The translations under genes and the position numbers were made by a program. 64,000 bases of DNA. It comes from Welwitschia mirabilis (taxonomy: Eukaryota; Gnetophyta; Gnetopsida; Welwitschiales). The DNA is taken from positions 139,806,445 to 139,870,444 of the forward strand of contig JBOZIK010000001.1 of NCBI GenBank assembly GCA_051453625.1, in the 5' to 3' direction. The notes under the pieces were generated by a model. That model made no database searches and was not told where the DNA came from. It worked only from the letters and a program-made list of their open reading frames with translations. How positions within the stretch are numbered: the first letter of the stretch is position 1; every line of letters starts with the position of its first letter. Shown here piece by piece: positions 47,601-59,941 of the stretch.

Positions 47601-48297
47601 AGTAATCTAATCCATAATTAAATATGTTTAAAACATACCTCAAATCTTTTTTATTATAAAATACAATTTCTTTCTTTAGCATTTATCATAATACAAGCTA
47701 TCATTTCAATTAAAAATTTCAAATATGATTATCAAATCTAAAATTTTCAAGATCCAAATATTTAGTTTAATTAGTTAAATAAAAACCAAGATAATTTTTA
47801 TTTCATGTGATGCATTAAGATAATTTAATTTCTACATTTATTATTTATTAGAATATTATTATTTAACATGTAATTATTTACTTTATTAGTGAAAACTTAT
47901 TGTATTCCAATTATTAATGTAGATGCTTTCTTTTCTTATAACTACTTGATTAATAATATTATTTTGTATTACTTTATTAATGAAAACTTATTGTGTTGTC
48001 ATTATCAATGTAGATGGTTTTTATTCTCATAATTGCTTAATTAACAATGTTATTTTATAGTATTTTATTGTTCATTTAATGATATACGTTTAGGGATTAA
48101 ATTAATGGCTATACAAATATTATTTGAATTTTTATTTAATTGTTGCATTTAATATACCATGATGAGTATATTCCCTTATTTTCTTATGTTTGAATTTTCC
48201 AAATTTATTGCATGCAAAATATTTTTATAACAACTATAAGTATTAATATTCATTATGTTCTCTTATTTTAATATCTTATCATAGTGGTTCATGCTAA
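47601..48297. other. unassigned AT-rich stretch
   Basis: No ORF, domain or repeat pairing found. Confidence 0.4.
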
Positions 48298-49854
48298 AGT
48301 AACACCCATAATTATGATGTTGTATTTTCCTTTATTAATGATTAACATGCATCCATTATGATAATTGGTTCTTTATTAAGCATTATTTTTTATTTATTAC
48401 TATTAATAAATTAGATAATGATTTGGGTTTAGGAAATCATAACCATATTTCAATAATTTTAATGCTTTTATATGTCTCTTAAAATTCTCAATATCTTTTA
48501 AATTCCTTCATCTCATTATAAATAGGATTCCTTTTCACATTAGTCTTGTTCTTTAAAAGACCTTCTAGTCTTAAAGTCTTGGAGATATTCTACTTTGAAT
48601 TCTTTAAAGTCTTTAAAGATTAAGAAGTAGCAATCTTAAATCTTGAAAATAGTTAACTTAAATTACAAGTATGATACTATTAATTTTTTTGCATCTTTTA
48701 TTTGGTTTCATGGCTTTTCTTGATATCTTATTTGGTCTTGTTTGTACTCTTATATGTTTTTGTTTTCTTTTGTTTTCTAAGTCTTATAACCTAACACAAT
48801 CCTGTATGAGCATTATGTTTACTCTCTTATGAAACTTATAATTATTATTCTTAGCTAATCTTAATTTGTATTTTACCATTGTAAGCCTTTTTTAATTCAT
48901 CTAATACTTGGGCTATGAATCCAATTTTATGTTTATTTAATAAGACAAACTAAAACTTACTAGGTAACTAAATTATGTAGATTCATGGGTTGGTCCACTT
49001 GAAGGGCTTTCATTAGTTAAGGGGGTAAATTATTAGAGCAAATAAGCTGATTATATTATTTTTAAGACCTATCTAGTTGTTTACAATAGAATGTCTATGT
49101 GGATTTAGCAGACTTACTCCATTAAAAGGGCTCCCTATTAGCCAAAGGAGTAAAGTAGTAATCAAACAAGCATTTTTAACATCCTTCTAGTAGTGCATTC
49201 TTGAATTATTATACTTTGAATATCATTTTGTATTATGGATAACTAAATCAATTATTATAAATAAATAAATCAAATAATTATTTCTTGCATTGACATAAAT
49301 ATGGTATTAATAGTAATATATGAATTAGCTTGCTCTCTTACTTTGAATACACATGTTGCAGTTTGATTATCTTCCTTTCCACCCTTCACTCCTTAGGCCA
49401 TAGTGGGGACTTCGATGATTTTGTAATTCTCATATCATATTATTTATGTAGGCTTAGATGTTAGTGTGGATTCTAGTCATTGATAAAGAAATGCTTTCTG
49501 CTATTAGTTTGAGCTAATTTTGTTATTTATTTTATGCTTCATGTATTTTTAGTTGTATTAAGATTATATTTATGAACTAACTCTTATGTTTTTAACTTAT
49601 GAAGATGCATTATTATTCAAAGTTTTATATGAATGTTATGTAAACATTATAACCCTCTATTAATATGTTAAACTATTTTATATTAGCTTGCAAATTTATT
49701 CTAATGATTAATAGTTGTATTTGTGGCTTTTTCTTCATCATCTTGTTATGATAATTATTTTTCTAATTTCCACTACATAATTACTTTTCTAACTACTACT
49801 CCATAATTATTTTGTAATTATCACTTCATAATTAGTAAGAATATAGATGTTACA
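48298..49854 (+). repeat. LTR of a chromovirus-type gypsy element
   Basis: Starts AGTAACACCC (one of the usual TGTAACACCC starts with its first base changed) and ends GATGTTACA, both typical of Del/Tekay-type LTRs. A primer site follows three bases later. A TATAAATAG box lies at 48517-48525. The part around 48975-49200 (GGTCCACTTGAAGGGCTTTC and the following blocks) matches 59085-59290 of the second such LTR. No gag or pol follows; instead reverse-strand copia sequence begins within about 1 kb. Confidence 0.7.
48517..48525 (+). promoter_or_regulatory. TATA box of chromovirus-type LTR
   Basis: TATAAATAG about 220 bases into the LTR, in the same relation to downstream C/T-rich sequence as the one at 58719. 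Confidence 0.5.
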
Positions 49855-49857
49855 TTT

Positions 49858-49869
49858 TGGTATCAAAGC
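49858..49869 (+). other. initiator-Met-type primer-binding site
   Basis: TGGTATCAAAGC, one transition from the common plant TGGTATCAGAGC site complementary to initiator tRNA-Met, three bases after the LTR end. Confidence 0.75.
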
Positions 49870-50880
49870 AAAGTTTGAAGTTTTTGGGCTATAAAAAGGT
49901 GAACTTTACAATATTTTTACTTCACTTACATTATAAATTAGTAATCATAAATCAATATTTTATACCATTAAAATTATAACTATTATGACACAGATCTTTT
50001 TCCCTCCCTTAAAGGAACTTTGCTATGTAAATTCATTTTTTTTAGTAATCCATAAAAATTATTTCACTTCAAAAATATACAAAATTTTCATCTTGCTAAA
50101 ATTCTAAGCCATAAATTATGATAATAAGCTAAGATAATTCATTACAATTTCAGATTTCATGTTCTTGTTAAACATCATCATGAACCTAAGACTATCACTT
50201 TATAGAATGGTATTATCCTTATAAAATAGAGCAAGTAGTATACCCTCTTTGTTTTCAATAATATGTTATTTAATAAATATTTATAAAAATATTTCTTCAA
50301 TAAATATTAGTTAAATATTTCATTCAAAGAACAAGGTGCTCTTTTTAAGTCATGCAAGGTTTTTTCTTAATGCATACACATTTTGTTTTCTTGGACTTTT
50401 AAATATTTAATGTTATTTAAAGAATATTTCTTATTAAAATTAATTATTTATAAATTCTAATTTTACATTTATCTACTTTAATTTTTACTTTTATTAAGTA
50501 GTAGTTATAAGAAATGTTATAACAATTTATCATCTAGCAATAAGAGAAAAATGACGAAGTTAGAAATAATTAATACTTTCTTATAAAACATATCATTTCA
50601 TCATGAACTATGACTTATACATATTTAATAATTCATATGCATTGATCTTAATTATATCAAGCCATTTTACTATTATAAATTTCTTCTATTTTAAAATATT
50701 TTTTATGTTTAAATTTAGTTTTTCCTCAATCATCTTCATATCTACTTATGTAGCTCTAATCCAATGGTTATATTCTATAATTTTCTTAGATGTTTATGGT
50801 TATACATTACACAAAGTTTCAATTTTTATTCAACATTTCTCTTTTAGTTATGTTCATTTAATTATTTAAAATGTTTTCTT
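49870..50880. other. unassigned stretch between LTR and copia remnant
   Basis: Should hold the leader of the chromovirus-type element but no gag is visible. The forward frame 50603-50869 is a run of hydrophobic codons without recognisable domain. A reverse-strand G-rich run near 50886-50896 (TAGGGGGAAAATG) could be the polypurine tract of the copia element, placing its 3' LTR here, but no LTR pair was found. Confidence 0.4.
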
Positions 50881-51049
50881 TATTCATTTTCCCCCTATCT
50901 AACTATTAGCTAACTAATTCTATGATGAGAATAGATGCATATAATAATAGATTAAAGATGTAACTTTAAAGACGAAAAAACTAAGAAAAGATAATGAAAT
51001 TTGTACATCCTATTACTAAGTTTCTAATGGAATGAATAATAAAACTACT

Positions 51050-51525
51050 TTAGTATCTACTATTATAATATCACTATCTTTCCACATTAAATTGGTTTAG
51101 TGGAATCATCATAGGCTTTATAATATAAATAAATCCTTAATTGTTCTTTAGATATAACTTCATAATCCTTTTTAGTAACATTATATAACGAATATTTTGA
51201 TATTAAAGCTACTAGATATTCTAAATTATTTATAGGATGCAAATCTTCAAGTTAAAATTCTTCTTTAACATAACTTTATTTCTTTTAATTAGTTAAAAAT
51301 TAATATTTCATAAAAAATTACATTATTAGAAATAATCACTTGCTTCTCTAACATATCATAATATCTATCATGCTTATTCATAAAAGAATAACCTAGAAAT
51401 AAATACTTTTTTTTCCTTCTTTACAATGAAATTTACTTAACTTTTATCACTTAAGAATAATAAATGTAATAAAAAATTATGAAAGAAACAATTAAAAAAT
51501 AGTAATGCCTTTTTTTAATTTTCAA
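51050..51525 (-). pseudogene. copia integrase C-terminal end and start of RT region
   Basis: Reverse strand: KKKYLFLGYSFMNKHDRYYD (about 51415-51355) and VIISNNVIFYE match the block found in nearly all copia elements at the end of integrase (Lys-Cys-Ile-Phe-Leu-Gly-Tyr, then Ile-Ile-Ser-Arg-Asp-Val). It picks up just where the other integrase part (56130) stops. RT itself could not be followed further. Confidence 0.7.
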
Positions 51526-51529
51526 AAAA

Positions 51530-52600
51530 TAAGTGTATTAAATTGTTAAAATATCATATAAAAATGGCAAATATTAAACTTCATGAAAAGAAGTCATTCT
51601 TCATATTTGCATGAAACCCATTAGAAATAAGCCTTGGTAAAACATTCCAAAAAGAACTAAAGAAGGAAAAAACAAGTAAGAAATTTTTAGAAGTACAAAA
51701 ACATTTTATGATATCCATTGAAGAAAAGATCATTAATGTGCAACTTTTATAATTCAAATGAAAGATGAGCTTGGGAATCATCCCATAACAAATGAATCCT
51801 ACTTAATAGAATGTGATAAATATTAAAGAAACAAATTCTAAAGGAAACCTAGTTCCAACCAAAGAATTTGTGAAGCCAGTACCAACTAGATGCAATAACC
51901 TTGTAGTATTAAACTATATCAGAAAACAAGCTCTTCATGTTATATAATAGGTAGTGTGATTGTATAAATCCTCATTTCATTAAGCAAGATCCAAGAAGAA
52001 AGCCTTAATAAATAGGATACTAAAAAAAATAGATTACCTTAGGTGTTAGTTAGATTTTCAAGTTCTAGAAATAACGTATACCTAGTTACCAATGAAAAAT
52101 TCAATGTTCTAAAGAGGATTAAGCTTGTATGACTTCTAACTAATTAGAAACTTTATATGTATCATTACTTATTTTTGTAATACTGGAAACAAAAATTATT
52201 AGCCCAAACTAATAATTCTCCTTTTTTAGAAAACATAATCTTGTTAATTTTTCATTAAAGATAAACATATAATCCTATCAAACCTCCTATAGAATGATGA
52301 TGAAACATTATAATTATCTTAAATAAAGTCTTAGAAAATTGAATCCCTTTCATTAAGAGTCTAGATATCATTTATATTAATTATACATCTTTAAGCTAAT
52401 ATAAATTCTATTATTTTATGAAAAATGCATTTAAGAGATTAACATGGAGTACCAAATGGAGTTTTTATTATTGATGCTTCTAGAATGTGTCATAAGAATT
52501 CATAAACATTTTAAATAGCATGTAAATAAGGTGATGCTTACAAATTTAAATGAGTTATATAAAAAATAACATTATAAAATCTTATTTCTTTCCAAGATGT
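51530..52600 (-). other. 3' part of second LINE, unassigned
   Basis: Reverse-strand sequence after the RT palm. The 66-codon frame 51581-51781 is open but shows no domain I can name. By position it should hold thumb, zinc finger and 3' end of the LINE. Confidence 0.35.
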
Positions 52601-53860
52601 AAATATTTTAAAGTACCCTTGGTAATGTATTTTCTAAATTATAATCTTCTAGGATTCATCCTTCTCAAAATACCTAGCAATACACTTAGCAATAATAGAT
52701 GTTTATTGAATAAAGATTGAAGGGATTTATAAGCCATTTATTTCACATTAATTAATAAATGCATCTTAAGAAATGATTTAAAAAATGGATTTATTTAATT
52801 AAGGTCTTAAAATGAATTCAAATAATCATTTACTTATTCTAGCATAAGACACATTAAATAAAGACAAATAAGAGGAGTTGAAGAGATCTTATGATGAGAG
52901 AATATTCTAATAAACTAGGATTATACTTTTAAATGTTTTTCATTTGGAAGTAAAAACTTTAATTTTAATTTTAAATTCTTTTTAAAGACTTCGACTAGCT
53001 TAGGGACTTCAAAGTAAAGGAAAAACCCAAATATTTAAAAATCTCCTTAGGATATAAATTCTATTTAAGTAATTCATGTAAGATGTTATTTTAATCCTCT
53101 TTATAGGGAATTACCATTTCCTAATTTATCATGACCTAAAAGCCTTATGAAATATATCTAGATAACAAGAATAGTCATTTATATCATCTGGAGTTTCATG
53201 CATCAAAAAGAGGGAGTTATTAGCAAAGTGAAAATTTCATCATTGTCGTTTACTTTTACTATTAGAAAGATAAAACTCATGTAGAGAGTCTATTCGTATT
53301 TTATTACCACTATAATATAGAAATAAGAAGTAATATAAAGACCTAGATCAAGTAATATTTTTATGTCAAATAATTGAAGGAAGATATCATTAATATTAAC
53401 CATTATAATTGAATCTATAAATAATCTTTTAACCATGAAGATGAATTTCTTCCCAAAGATAAACATTTTAATAGAGCATGGATAATAAATAAAGATATCT
53501 TATCATATTTTCTTTTTAGTTAGTGTAGAGGAACACACTTATGTGATTAATCTTTTTATTTCTTTTATCAATGCAAGAAAATTATCAAGAATGTTCCTAC
53601 CATAATAGATGAACATTAGCGTGTTTTGATAATTGACGATAAAATAGATTTAACATGGTAGTTAAAGACTTGCATATGATTATATAAAATTTATTAAAAA
53701 TATTTATGGACCTTATCAACATTGTTAAGAATAACTTTAATTTATCCATATATAATAAATTTACAAAGGGAACCTTCTCTGAAACCTTTTTCATCTACTT
53801 ACAATGAGATCTTTAATTACTTCCAAATTGTTCTCGAATGATTTTGTAAGAAGATCATCA
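52600..53860 (-). pseudogene. second LINE reverse transcriptase
   Basis: Blocks on the reverse strand: FYIIICKSLTTMLNLFYRQL (about 53725-53665), GRNILDNFLALIKEI (about 53625-53570), then a palm region, and HFANNSLFLMHETPDDIND (about 53240-53185), where the catalytic Asp-Asp has become Asn-Asn. FKYLGFSFTLKSLS (about 53035-52995) is the block after the palm. These match plant LINE RT, in order and spacing. Asp to Asn in both catalytic positions fits G to A decay. Confidence 0.75.
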
Positions 53861-54510
53861 ATTCTAGGAGCTATATTATATAGTTAAAGATATGTACATT
53901 TGCTTAGCCTCCTTAAGAGAAAGGGACTCATTAAGCATTTATTTATTATGTGATGAGAAACTACATAGGAGAAATTCGTCCAATTTCATTCATGCATGTA
54001 CTTTGACATTAGACATAACTCCAGAGAGACTCTTATAGCAGTTATGAAAATCCTATAAAAGGTTGAAGTCATTTATAAATGTATCCTTATTAGAGATCAT
54101 AGATCATAGAAAACATCTTAGTGCATAAAAGATATAGATGTTGCAAGGATAATTAAAATTATTTTTAAACAACCTTTATAGTATATATAAAAAGATTTAA
54201 TTTCTACAATATCATTTTATGGTTTTAACATATAATTTAGTAAAAAATTTAATATAAAGTATAATATTAGTATTAAAGTCACATTTGCAATAATGGCATT
54301 CTATTTCGCATTCAACTTCCTCTAAATAATTTCCCTCCAACATTTTTTCTTTAGCAAGGACATTGATAAATATTCTTTTACAATTAGCTAGTATATTATA
54401 GCTTCTTTTCCAATTGATGTTTTTCTCTTCCATAGAAGGATCTACAAATGATTCACACATATTCCAAATAGATGTTAATAAATAATTCCTCTTTTTTAAA
54501 TTAATATAGT
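53861..54510 (-). pseudogene. second LINE endonuclease-RT linker
   Basis: The 82-codon open stretch 54212-54460 (MCESFVDPSMEEKNINWKRS at its start, later KEKMLEGNYLEEVECEIE) resembles the charged helical linker between LINE endonuclease and RT. Downstream pieces SNKDTFINDFNLL and MLNESLSLKEAKQ fit the region just before RT. The resemblance is in pattern, not exact wording. Confidence 0.5.
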
Positions 54511-56099
54511 AAGTGCTTAAAATAAATGAAAGATCTATTTAGAAATTAGCTAGAAGATACTAATGCTAATTGAAAAAGAAAGTAGAAAATTATTAGATAA
54601 AACAATTTCTTAGATGTATGAAAATTTGCAAAGTTTAAATAAATTAGTAAATGAAAGATAGAATTTATTAAGGATTTTAAATATAAACTTTTCTTAGATT
54701 ATAATTTCTTTCTGGGTGATGAGTTTAGAATGATTCTTAAAAGGCTAAGAGGCATGATTATAGTGTTTTCAATTTTCTAACATGAAGTTAAATGTTTACT
54801 TCATGAATATTTTAACATAGAAAAAAGCCCCTAATTTACCTAGAGTAAAAATCATTAAAAATTATCCACTAGCCTAAGGAAGATGAGACATAAGTCATGT
54901 TCAAATACTATACCATTCATTCAAAATATTTAAGGAAGAAATCTTGCATACACCAACCAAAATATAATGAACTTGTAGGTGTAACAAGCTACATGATGAA
55001 TAAAATATTCTTGTTTATTGATAATGGAATATCTAAAATGATAATGTAATAAAAATGAAGAATTATTTTTACCTTCGAGAATAAACCATTCTCATTAAAA
55101 AACAAAATTAAAAACGAAAAGTTAAAAGAAGAACCTAAGATGTAAACTACATCTCTACAAAATTAATTTTAGTTTCTTGTAAGAGTAAAAAAATTTAAAA
55201 ACGAACATAATATAAGAAGAAAAAGTTAAAAATATACTTTTTAATTATATTTAGTAAATCACTAATATTCTATGAAGTGAACTTAATTAGGAAAGGAGTA
55301 TAGTGGTAGAACTCTCCATGGAACTTTTACTAATATAATTTTTAAGTGAATAATATGAATTACTTCTTTTCTAAATCTCCATTGAATGTAGCAAATTAAT
55401 TTGATCTAATTCTATTAACAAAGAAAACTAGTTGAGTGAGGATTCGTACCTTCTTTCTAGTATGCTTACTTTTTTTTTAAATAATTATTCATGTTATATC
55501 CTCTCTTTTAACTTTATTATTATTTTAATTTAACAATTAATTAGGAGTACCTTATTGATCTAGAACTAGTAGATCTAAATCAAGGTATCTTTTGTTAGTG
55601 AGTTCTTGCTAGTAATTATGTTTACTATCTAAGATTTTGAAAGAGATCATATTAAAAGAAATTTAGAAAAATTATTTCTCCTGTCTACCTCATTTCCCAT
55701 TATCAATACTTATTCCTTGGAAGAAATAAGTATTTTATTTACTATTCATGATTGTAAATACTTAATTAAACTTTAACCATTAAGAAAGAAATTTAGTAAG
55801 GTTTGCCTATATACATGTTCATCTACTTGGCCTTATATTAATAAACTATTGATAATATTTTCTAATATATATTCTAATTATTTCAATCAAGTGATGAATA
55901 AAGGGATATAAAAAAATGATAAATGAGAAAACACTATCCCTAGTAATATTTATAACTTTGTATCTTCTGCTTTAAAATCGTAGTTCCAAATAGGTAAAAC
56001 TAGTGATGCATCTCCTATAGTAGGAACAGTTACTTTTAAATTCTTTAAATTCAATTTTTTTAAAGAAAAAATAAAACTAATTCACTTAAAATATTATAA
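54511..56099 (-). other. unassigned stretch, presumed 5' part of second LINE
   Basis: No endonuclease block found. Short pieces such as GNEVDRRNNFSKFLL occur on the reverse strand near 55700, but cannot be placed. Confidence 0.3.
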
Positions 56100-56129
56100 A
56101 CTAATATCACTTGAATTCCCTTGGTTACC

Positions 56130-56715
56130 TAAACAATGCACAACTAGGCTTTAAGATCATTAGGAAAAAGGATGTACCTAGTGAAATAACCTAGGAGGTG
56201 TTTTTTTAAAAATTAACTATAAGTATTATTGAATAAAATAATTTACTAAGTATTTCATATTTGTATAAAGTTATTGTTAAATGACATTTAGTTACACATA
56301 ATATGTTTATTAAAATAATTTCAAATTTACATGTGTTATAATTAGTTTTTTCATAGTAATCAATGCTCTAATCATTATTTTAGTAACTCTATTTTGTTCT
56401 AAACTATAAGTTACTATAAATTATTATCTAATGTCATCATTTACATTAAATAAATACATTTATTATGAAACAAATTCACTATTATTTCTCAATTTTTAAA
56501 GTTCCTACCGTTTGAACATGTCCAGTAACCACCTCCAACATTCATTCTTTTTATATGTTAATAACATCAAATTTGATTTTAAAGTAATAAAAACATGAAT
56601 ATGTAGTATATTATTAATCCATGCTAACATATACAAGTTAACTTTATGACTTGACCTTCTTATAGGGCCATGCAAGTCCACATGAACCAACTTAAAGCAA
56701 AATTTTAAGTGTAAA
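56130..56715 (-). pseudogene. copia integrase core
   Basis: The open stretch 56505-56690 begins MVHVDLHGPIRRSSHKVNLY and carries the first catalytic Asp of the copia DDE integrase. KLRNNSEFV near 56480 is the block around the second Asp (now Asn-Ser), and TYSLEQNRVTKIMIR (about 56405-56360) corresponds to the Pro-Gln-Gln-Asn-Gly-Val-Ala-Glu block with the catalytic Glu (now Lys). KTPPRLFH and LKPSCALF near 56190-56130 lead to the point of interruption. Confidence 0.8.
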
Positions 56716-56719
56716 CTAC

Positions 56720-57260
56720 TGGCTTAAATGCCTAGATTCTACTATTTTTTCTTTTTGGTAAATTTAATAAGTTTCAAATTAATCGAAATATAAATTATCA
56801 ATACATGTAATTCTTTATTTTCTATCATTTGTTATAGGTTTTATTGATTGAAATACCTAAAAGGATTATGCCATAATATAAGCGTTTACACCACTAGGTT
56901 AAAAACACTTACTTATTTCTTCCATAAGACTTTTCTTATGCCACAATATAAACATTTACATTAGTAGGTTAAAAAAACCTTACTTATTTTTTCCATAAGA
57001 CTTGCTATCATTTGTTACAGGTTTTGTGGATCAAACTATCTAAAGAGATTATGCCATACGTTTGCACATTAGGTTGAAAAAACCTTTTTTTTCATAAGAT
57101 TCCATAATATAAATAGTCTCCATGTTTTAACCAAGTAGTAATAGCTTCATTAGTATTCTTATTAATAATACAACATTTATCATGATTTACATGAATAGCA
57201 TAACCACTTTTAGTTAATTGAGAAACACTTAACAAATTATATCATAAACAAAGAGCATAT
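56720..57260 (-). pseudogene. copia GAG-pre-integrase with internal tandem repeats
   Basis: Reverse strand: LLSVSQLTKSGYAIHVNHDK (about 57240-57180) with INKNTNEAITT is the segment after protease; ILWHN near 56880 is the Leu-Trp-His start of the zinc-binding region. Between them the segment 56870-57110 holds repeated blocks (ATTATGCCATA or CTTATGCCACA, then ACATTAGTAGGTTAAAAA-like, then CCATAAGAC), giving about three partial copies of the Leu-Trp-His region. Confidence 0.7.
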
Positions 57261-58000
57261 AAAATATTTTTAATAGTAGACCATCCATGAGCACTAGTTT
57301 AAATTTTTACTCATCTTTCACCTTTAATCAAGATTCTTAGATTACCTCCAGGTAATAGTATACCATTGTATTTTTATTTAATTTAATAAAAAAATTAATT
57401 TTCTTAATATGTAATGCATAAAAGAATTATCAATGCACTAAACCTCCCTTTTGCTATTTTTATTATCATTTAAAATTACTATATGTAATTTAGTTATTAT
57501 TCTATTATCATAATCTATTAAAACCATGCCATTTTTCACAAAAATAACTAGTTTTAAATCCTTTTTTTCATTTTCTTTTTAATTTTAGATTTTATTATAA
57601 CAAAATTAATTGTAATGTGTTTAGTATTATAAAATCATTTAACATCATGAAATCTACTTAAAAATTCACATTGCATGTTTTTAGATAAACCTCCTTTAAA
57701 TTATACATTCTCTATCTCTAAAGCTTCCTTGTAGTTTACATATTATATATATATATATATATATATAAAATTTTTTACTTGAATTAAAAAATATTTAATC
57801 ACTATACTATCCTTCATTATTGTAATTTGTATGAATTTTTCCTCTCTCTTACCTACCAAAACATCATTTTATTCCTCTTGTATGTTTATTTTTAGCAGCT
57901 AATGCTTTTTTAATTACTTGAAACTATGCAAGAAGATAACTCAAAGATTGTTGTGTAGGATACAAAATCTAATTTAGTTTTTTTCTTCAAATTTCTTTGT
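57260..58000 (-). pseudogene. copia gag C-terminus and protease remnant
   Basis: Reverse strand near 57900-57800: SLAAKNKHTRGIK, then RERGKIHTNYNNEG, resembling the Arg/Gly-rich end of copia Gag before its knuckle. WHGFNR near 57520 and LPGGNLRILIKGE near 57350-57310 fit the protease region. A (TA)n microsatellite of about 24 bases interrupts it at 57744-57767. Confidence 0.5.
57744..57767. repeat. (TA)n microsatellite
   Basis: Twelve TA units inside the copia gag-protease remnant. Confidence 0.9.
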
Positions 58001-58632
58001 TTGATTTTCATGAACACTTATATGAAATGGTATCCTTCTATCTTTACAGTATTCCACATCTTCTTTATTTGTAAATAAATTTGCATCTTACGTCTCTAGT
58101 TCTTAAAATTTGTGTTATCAAATATTGAATGAATATTGAAGCCATTCTCAATATGGTCTTCTATAAAAATATTGAAAATGCCATCTATAGACATTAGCAT
58201 CATAATGCAACCTTAAATAAAAATAGAATAATCAAAAAACCTATCACGTCTAGAATTTTAATGTCTAAAGATTAGCTTAAGAACTAAATTAAAATAATTT
58301 TTTTAGAAGCTACTGTAGTTATTATATTTATATTCTAGAAAATTTTATACTTAAAAGTTATTCATGTTGTATTAGCTATAATATTATTATGCTATTGTAA
58401 TCCTTAGTAATTATGATATTGATTAGTAAAATTAGTGGTTTTGATAGTGGGTAAATTAATGAATTACATTAATATTATTTTCAGTTATGAAATTATCGCA
58501 CCATATTTTATTTTACTTGTGGAAAAAATATATTATTATGTGATGTTTCTTTTAATTTATTATTATAATAAAAAATAATATTATTTAATATATTAAGCAC
58601 CCAATGGCCAGAAAAGTAATGATGAGACATTA
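58001..58632. other. unassigned stretch upstream of second chromovirus LTR
   Basis: AT-rich. By position may hold more copia gag or leader (reverse strand). No LTR or primer site recognised. Confidence 0.35.
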
Positions 58633-58718
58633 TGTAACACCCACCATCTTAAGCATCCTTCTTTATCTTATTTTGTCTTTATATTCTTATGACCCTTCAC
58701 ATTCCACCAAACCTTAGT

Positions 58719-58727
58719 TATAAATAG
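58719..58727 (+). promoter_or_regulatory. TATA box of second chromovirus LTR
   Basis: TATAAATAG about 90 bases from the LTR start, followed by C/T-rich sequence as at 48517. Confidence 0.5.
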
Positions 58728-59737
58728 TACCTTTCTCCTTTTTTTCCCTCACTTTTATTTTTGGAGAACCCTTCACTACTTAATCTTAGAGCCTTGAAAT
58801 CTTCACAAGATCTTAAGTTTCTTCTTAACATTGGTATGGTTTCATAGTTTTTCATTTCATTCTCATATGGTTCTTAGCGTCTATATTATTTCTTATATGG
58901 TCCTATGGTTTACTTTAATTTCTTATATGGTTCTTGGTCTCATATTATTTCTTATATCACTTATGTACTCCTATTTATTTCTTTCTTGCATCTTTTACAT
59001 CTTTTTATTATGCATAAAATATATTGGCTATGAATTCTATTCCATGCTCAAAATTTCACTAATGACTAAATCATGTGGCTTCCAAGCTTGGTCCACTTGA
59101 AGGGCTCTTATTGATCATATGAATGGCTATTAGAGTAATTAGGGTGATGTTTGTAATCCGTCTAGTTGTGCATGACATGATGTGTTGTGGCTTCAGGGGG
59201 CTAAACCACCTAAATAATTCCTACTGGCAATAGGAATGATCCTCTAGGCAAATGAGTATGTGACACCCTTCTGATAGGGCATACTTTCATTATACATTCT
59301 TGGATTACTAAGACTTAGTTATTTGTACCTCGATTATTGTATCTCATATGAGGTTTTGATCATTTAATAGTCTTAAGGATTCCTTATTGAGCTTAAAAAT
59401 CCTTTACCTTAAACCTTTCCATGAACCATACTAGAGACTATGAAGGTACAGTTCTCACATCATGCTTATTATGTAGGAAAAGCTTTGAGGAACGAAGTGG
59501 AGTGAAGTTTAAGCTTAGGATCTACCATGGAATTTTTTCATTTTCGGAAATAATAGCTTGGGCATTTCTGTAACTCCTAGAATATTATTATTAATTCTTT
59601 TTCTTATAACCTTACATTTGAAATTATCATTAAATTTAAGCCTTAAGTGGTGATATTTCATAAAAGAATGAATATTAGTTCTTATGTACTAATGTTGTTT
59701 TAATTTTAAGTTAATAAAGCATGTGTCTATTAGATTT

Positions 59738-59941
59738 NNNNNNNNNNNNNNNNNNNNNNNNNNNNNNNNNNNNNNNNNNNNNNNNNNNNNNNNNNNNNNN
59801 NNNNNNNNNNNNNNNNNNNNNNNNNNNNNNNNNNNNNNNNNNNNNNNNNNNNNNNNNNNNNNNNNNNNNNNNNNNNNNNNNNNNNNNNNNNNNNNNNNNN
59901 NNNNNNNNNNNNNNNNNNNNNNNNNNNNNNNNNNNNNNNNN
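59738..59941. other. assembly gap (204 N)
   Basis: N run inside the LTR; all four open frames reported across it are artefacts. Confidence 0.95.

Larger units (their letters stand above)
51530..56100 (-). mobile_element. second LINE, inserted in copia integrase
   Basis: Reverse-strand LINE whose linker and RT are recognisable. Boundaries are inferred from where copia integrase breaks off (about 56130) and resumes (about 51520). An A-rich tail on the reverse strand at about 51521-51508, next to the resumed copia sequence, would fit a LINE 3' end. The 5' part (about 56100-54500) shows no clear endonuclease, so it may be lost or too decayed. Confidence 0.6.
50900..58000 (-). mobile_element. Ty1/copia retrotransposon, decayed and interrupted
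   Basis: Reverse-strand copia element: gag tail (about 57960-57800), protease (57480-57260), GAG-pre-integrase (57260-56720), integrase (56710-56130) and, after an interruption of about 4.6 kb, the end of integrase (51520-51320) leading toward RT. Integrase before RT is the copia order. The interrupting DNA carries LINE domains in the same strand sense. LTRs were not identified. Confidence 0.75.

Noticed and set aside
50603-50869. Forward 88-codon hydrophobic frame as a membrane protein
   Set aside because: AT-rich DNA yields Phe/Ile/Leu-rich frames by chance; no conserved pattern or neighbours support it.
58831-59100. Forward 89-codon frame with repeated residues
   Set aside because: Lies in the LTR and arises from short repeats of a TATGGTTCTT-like unit.
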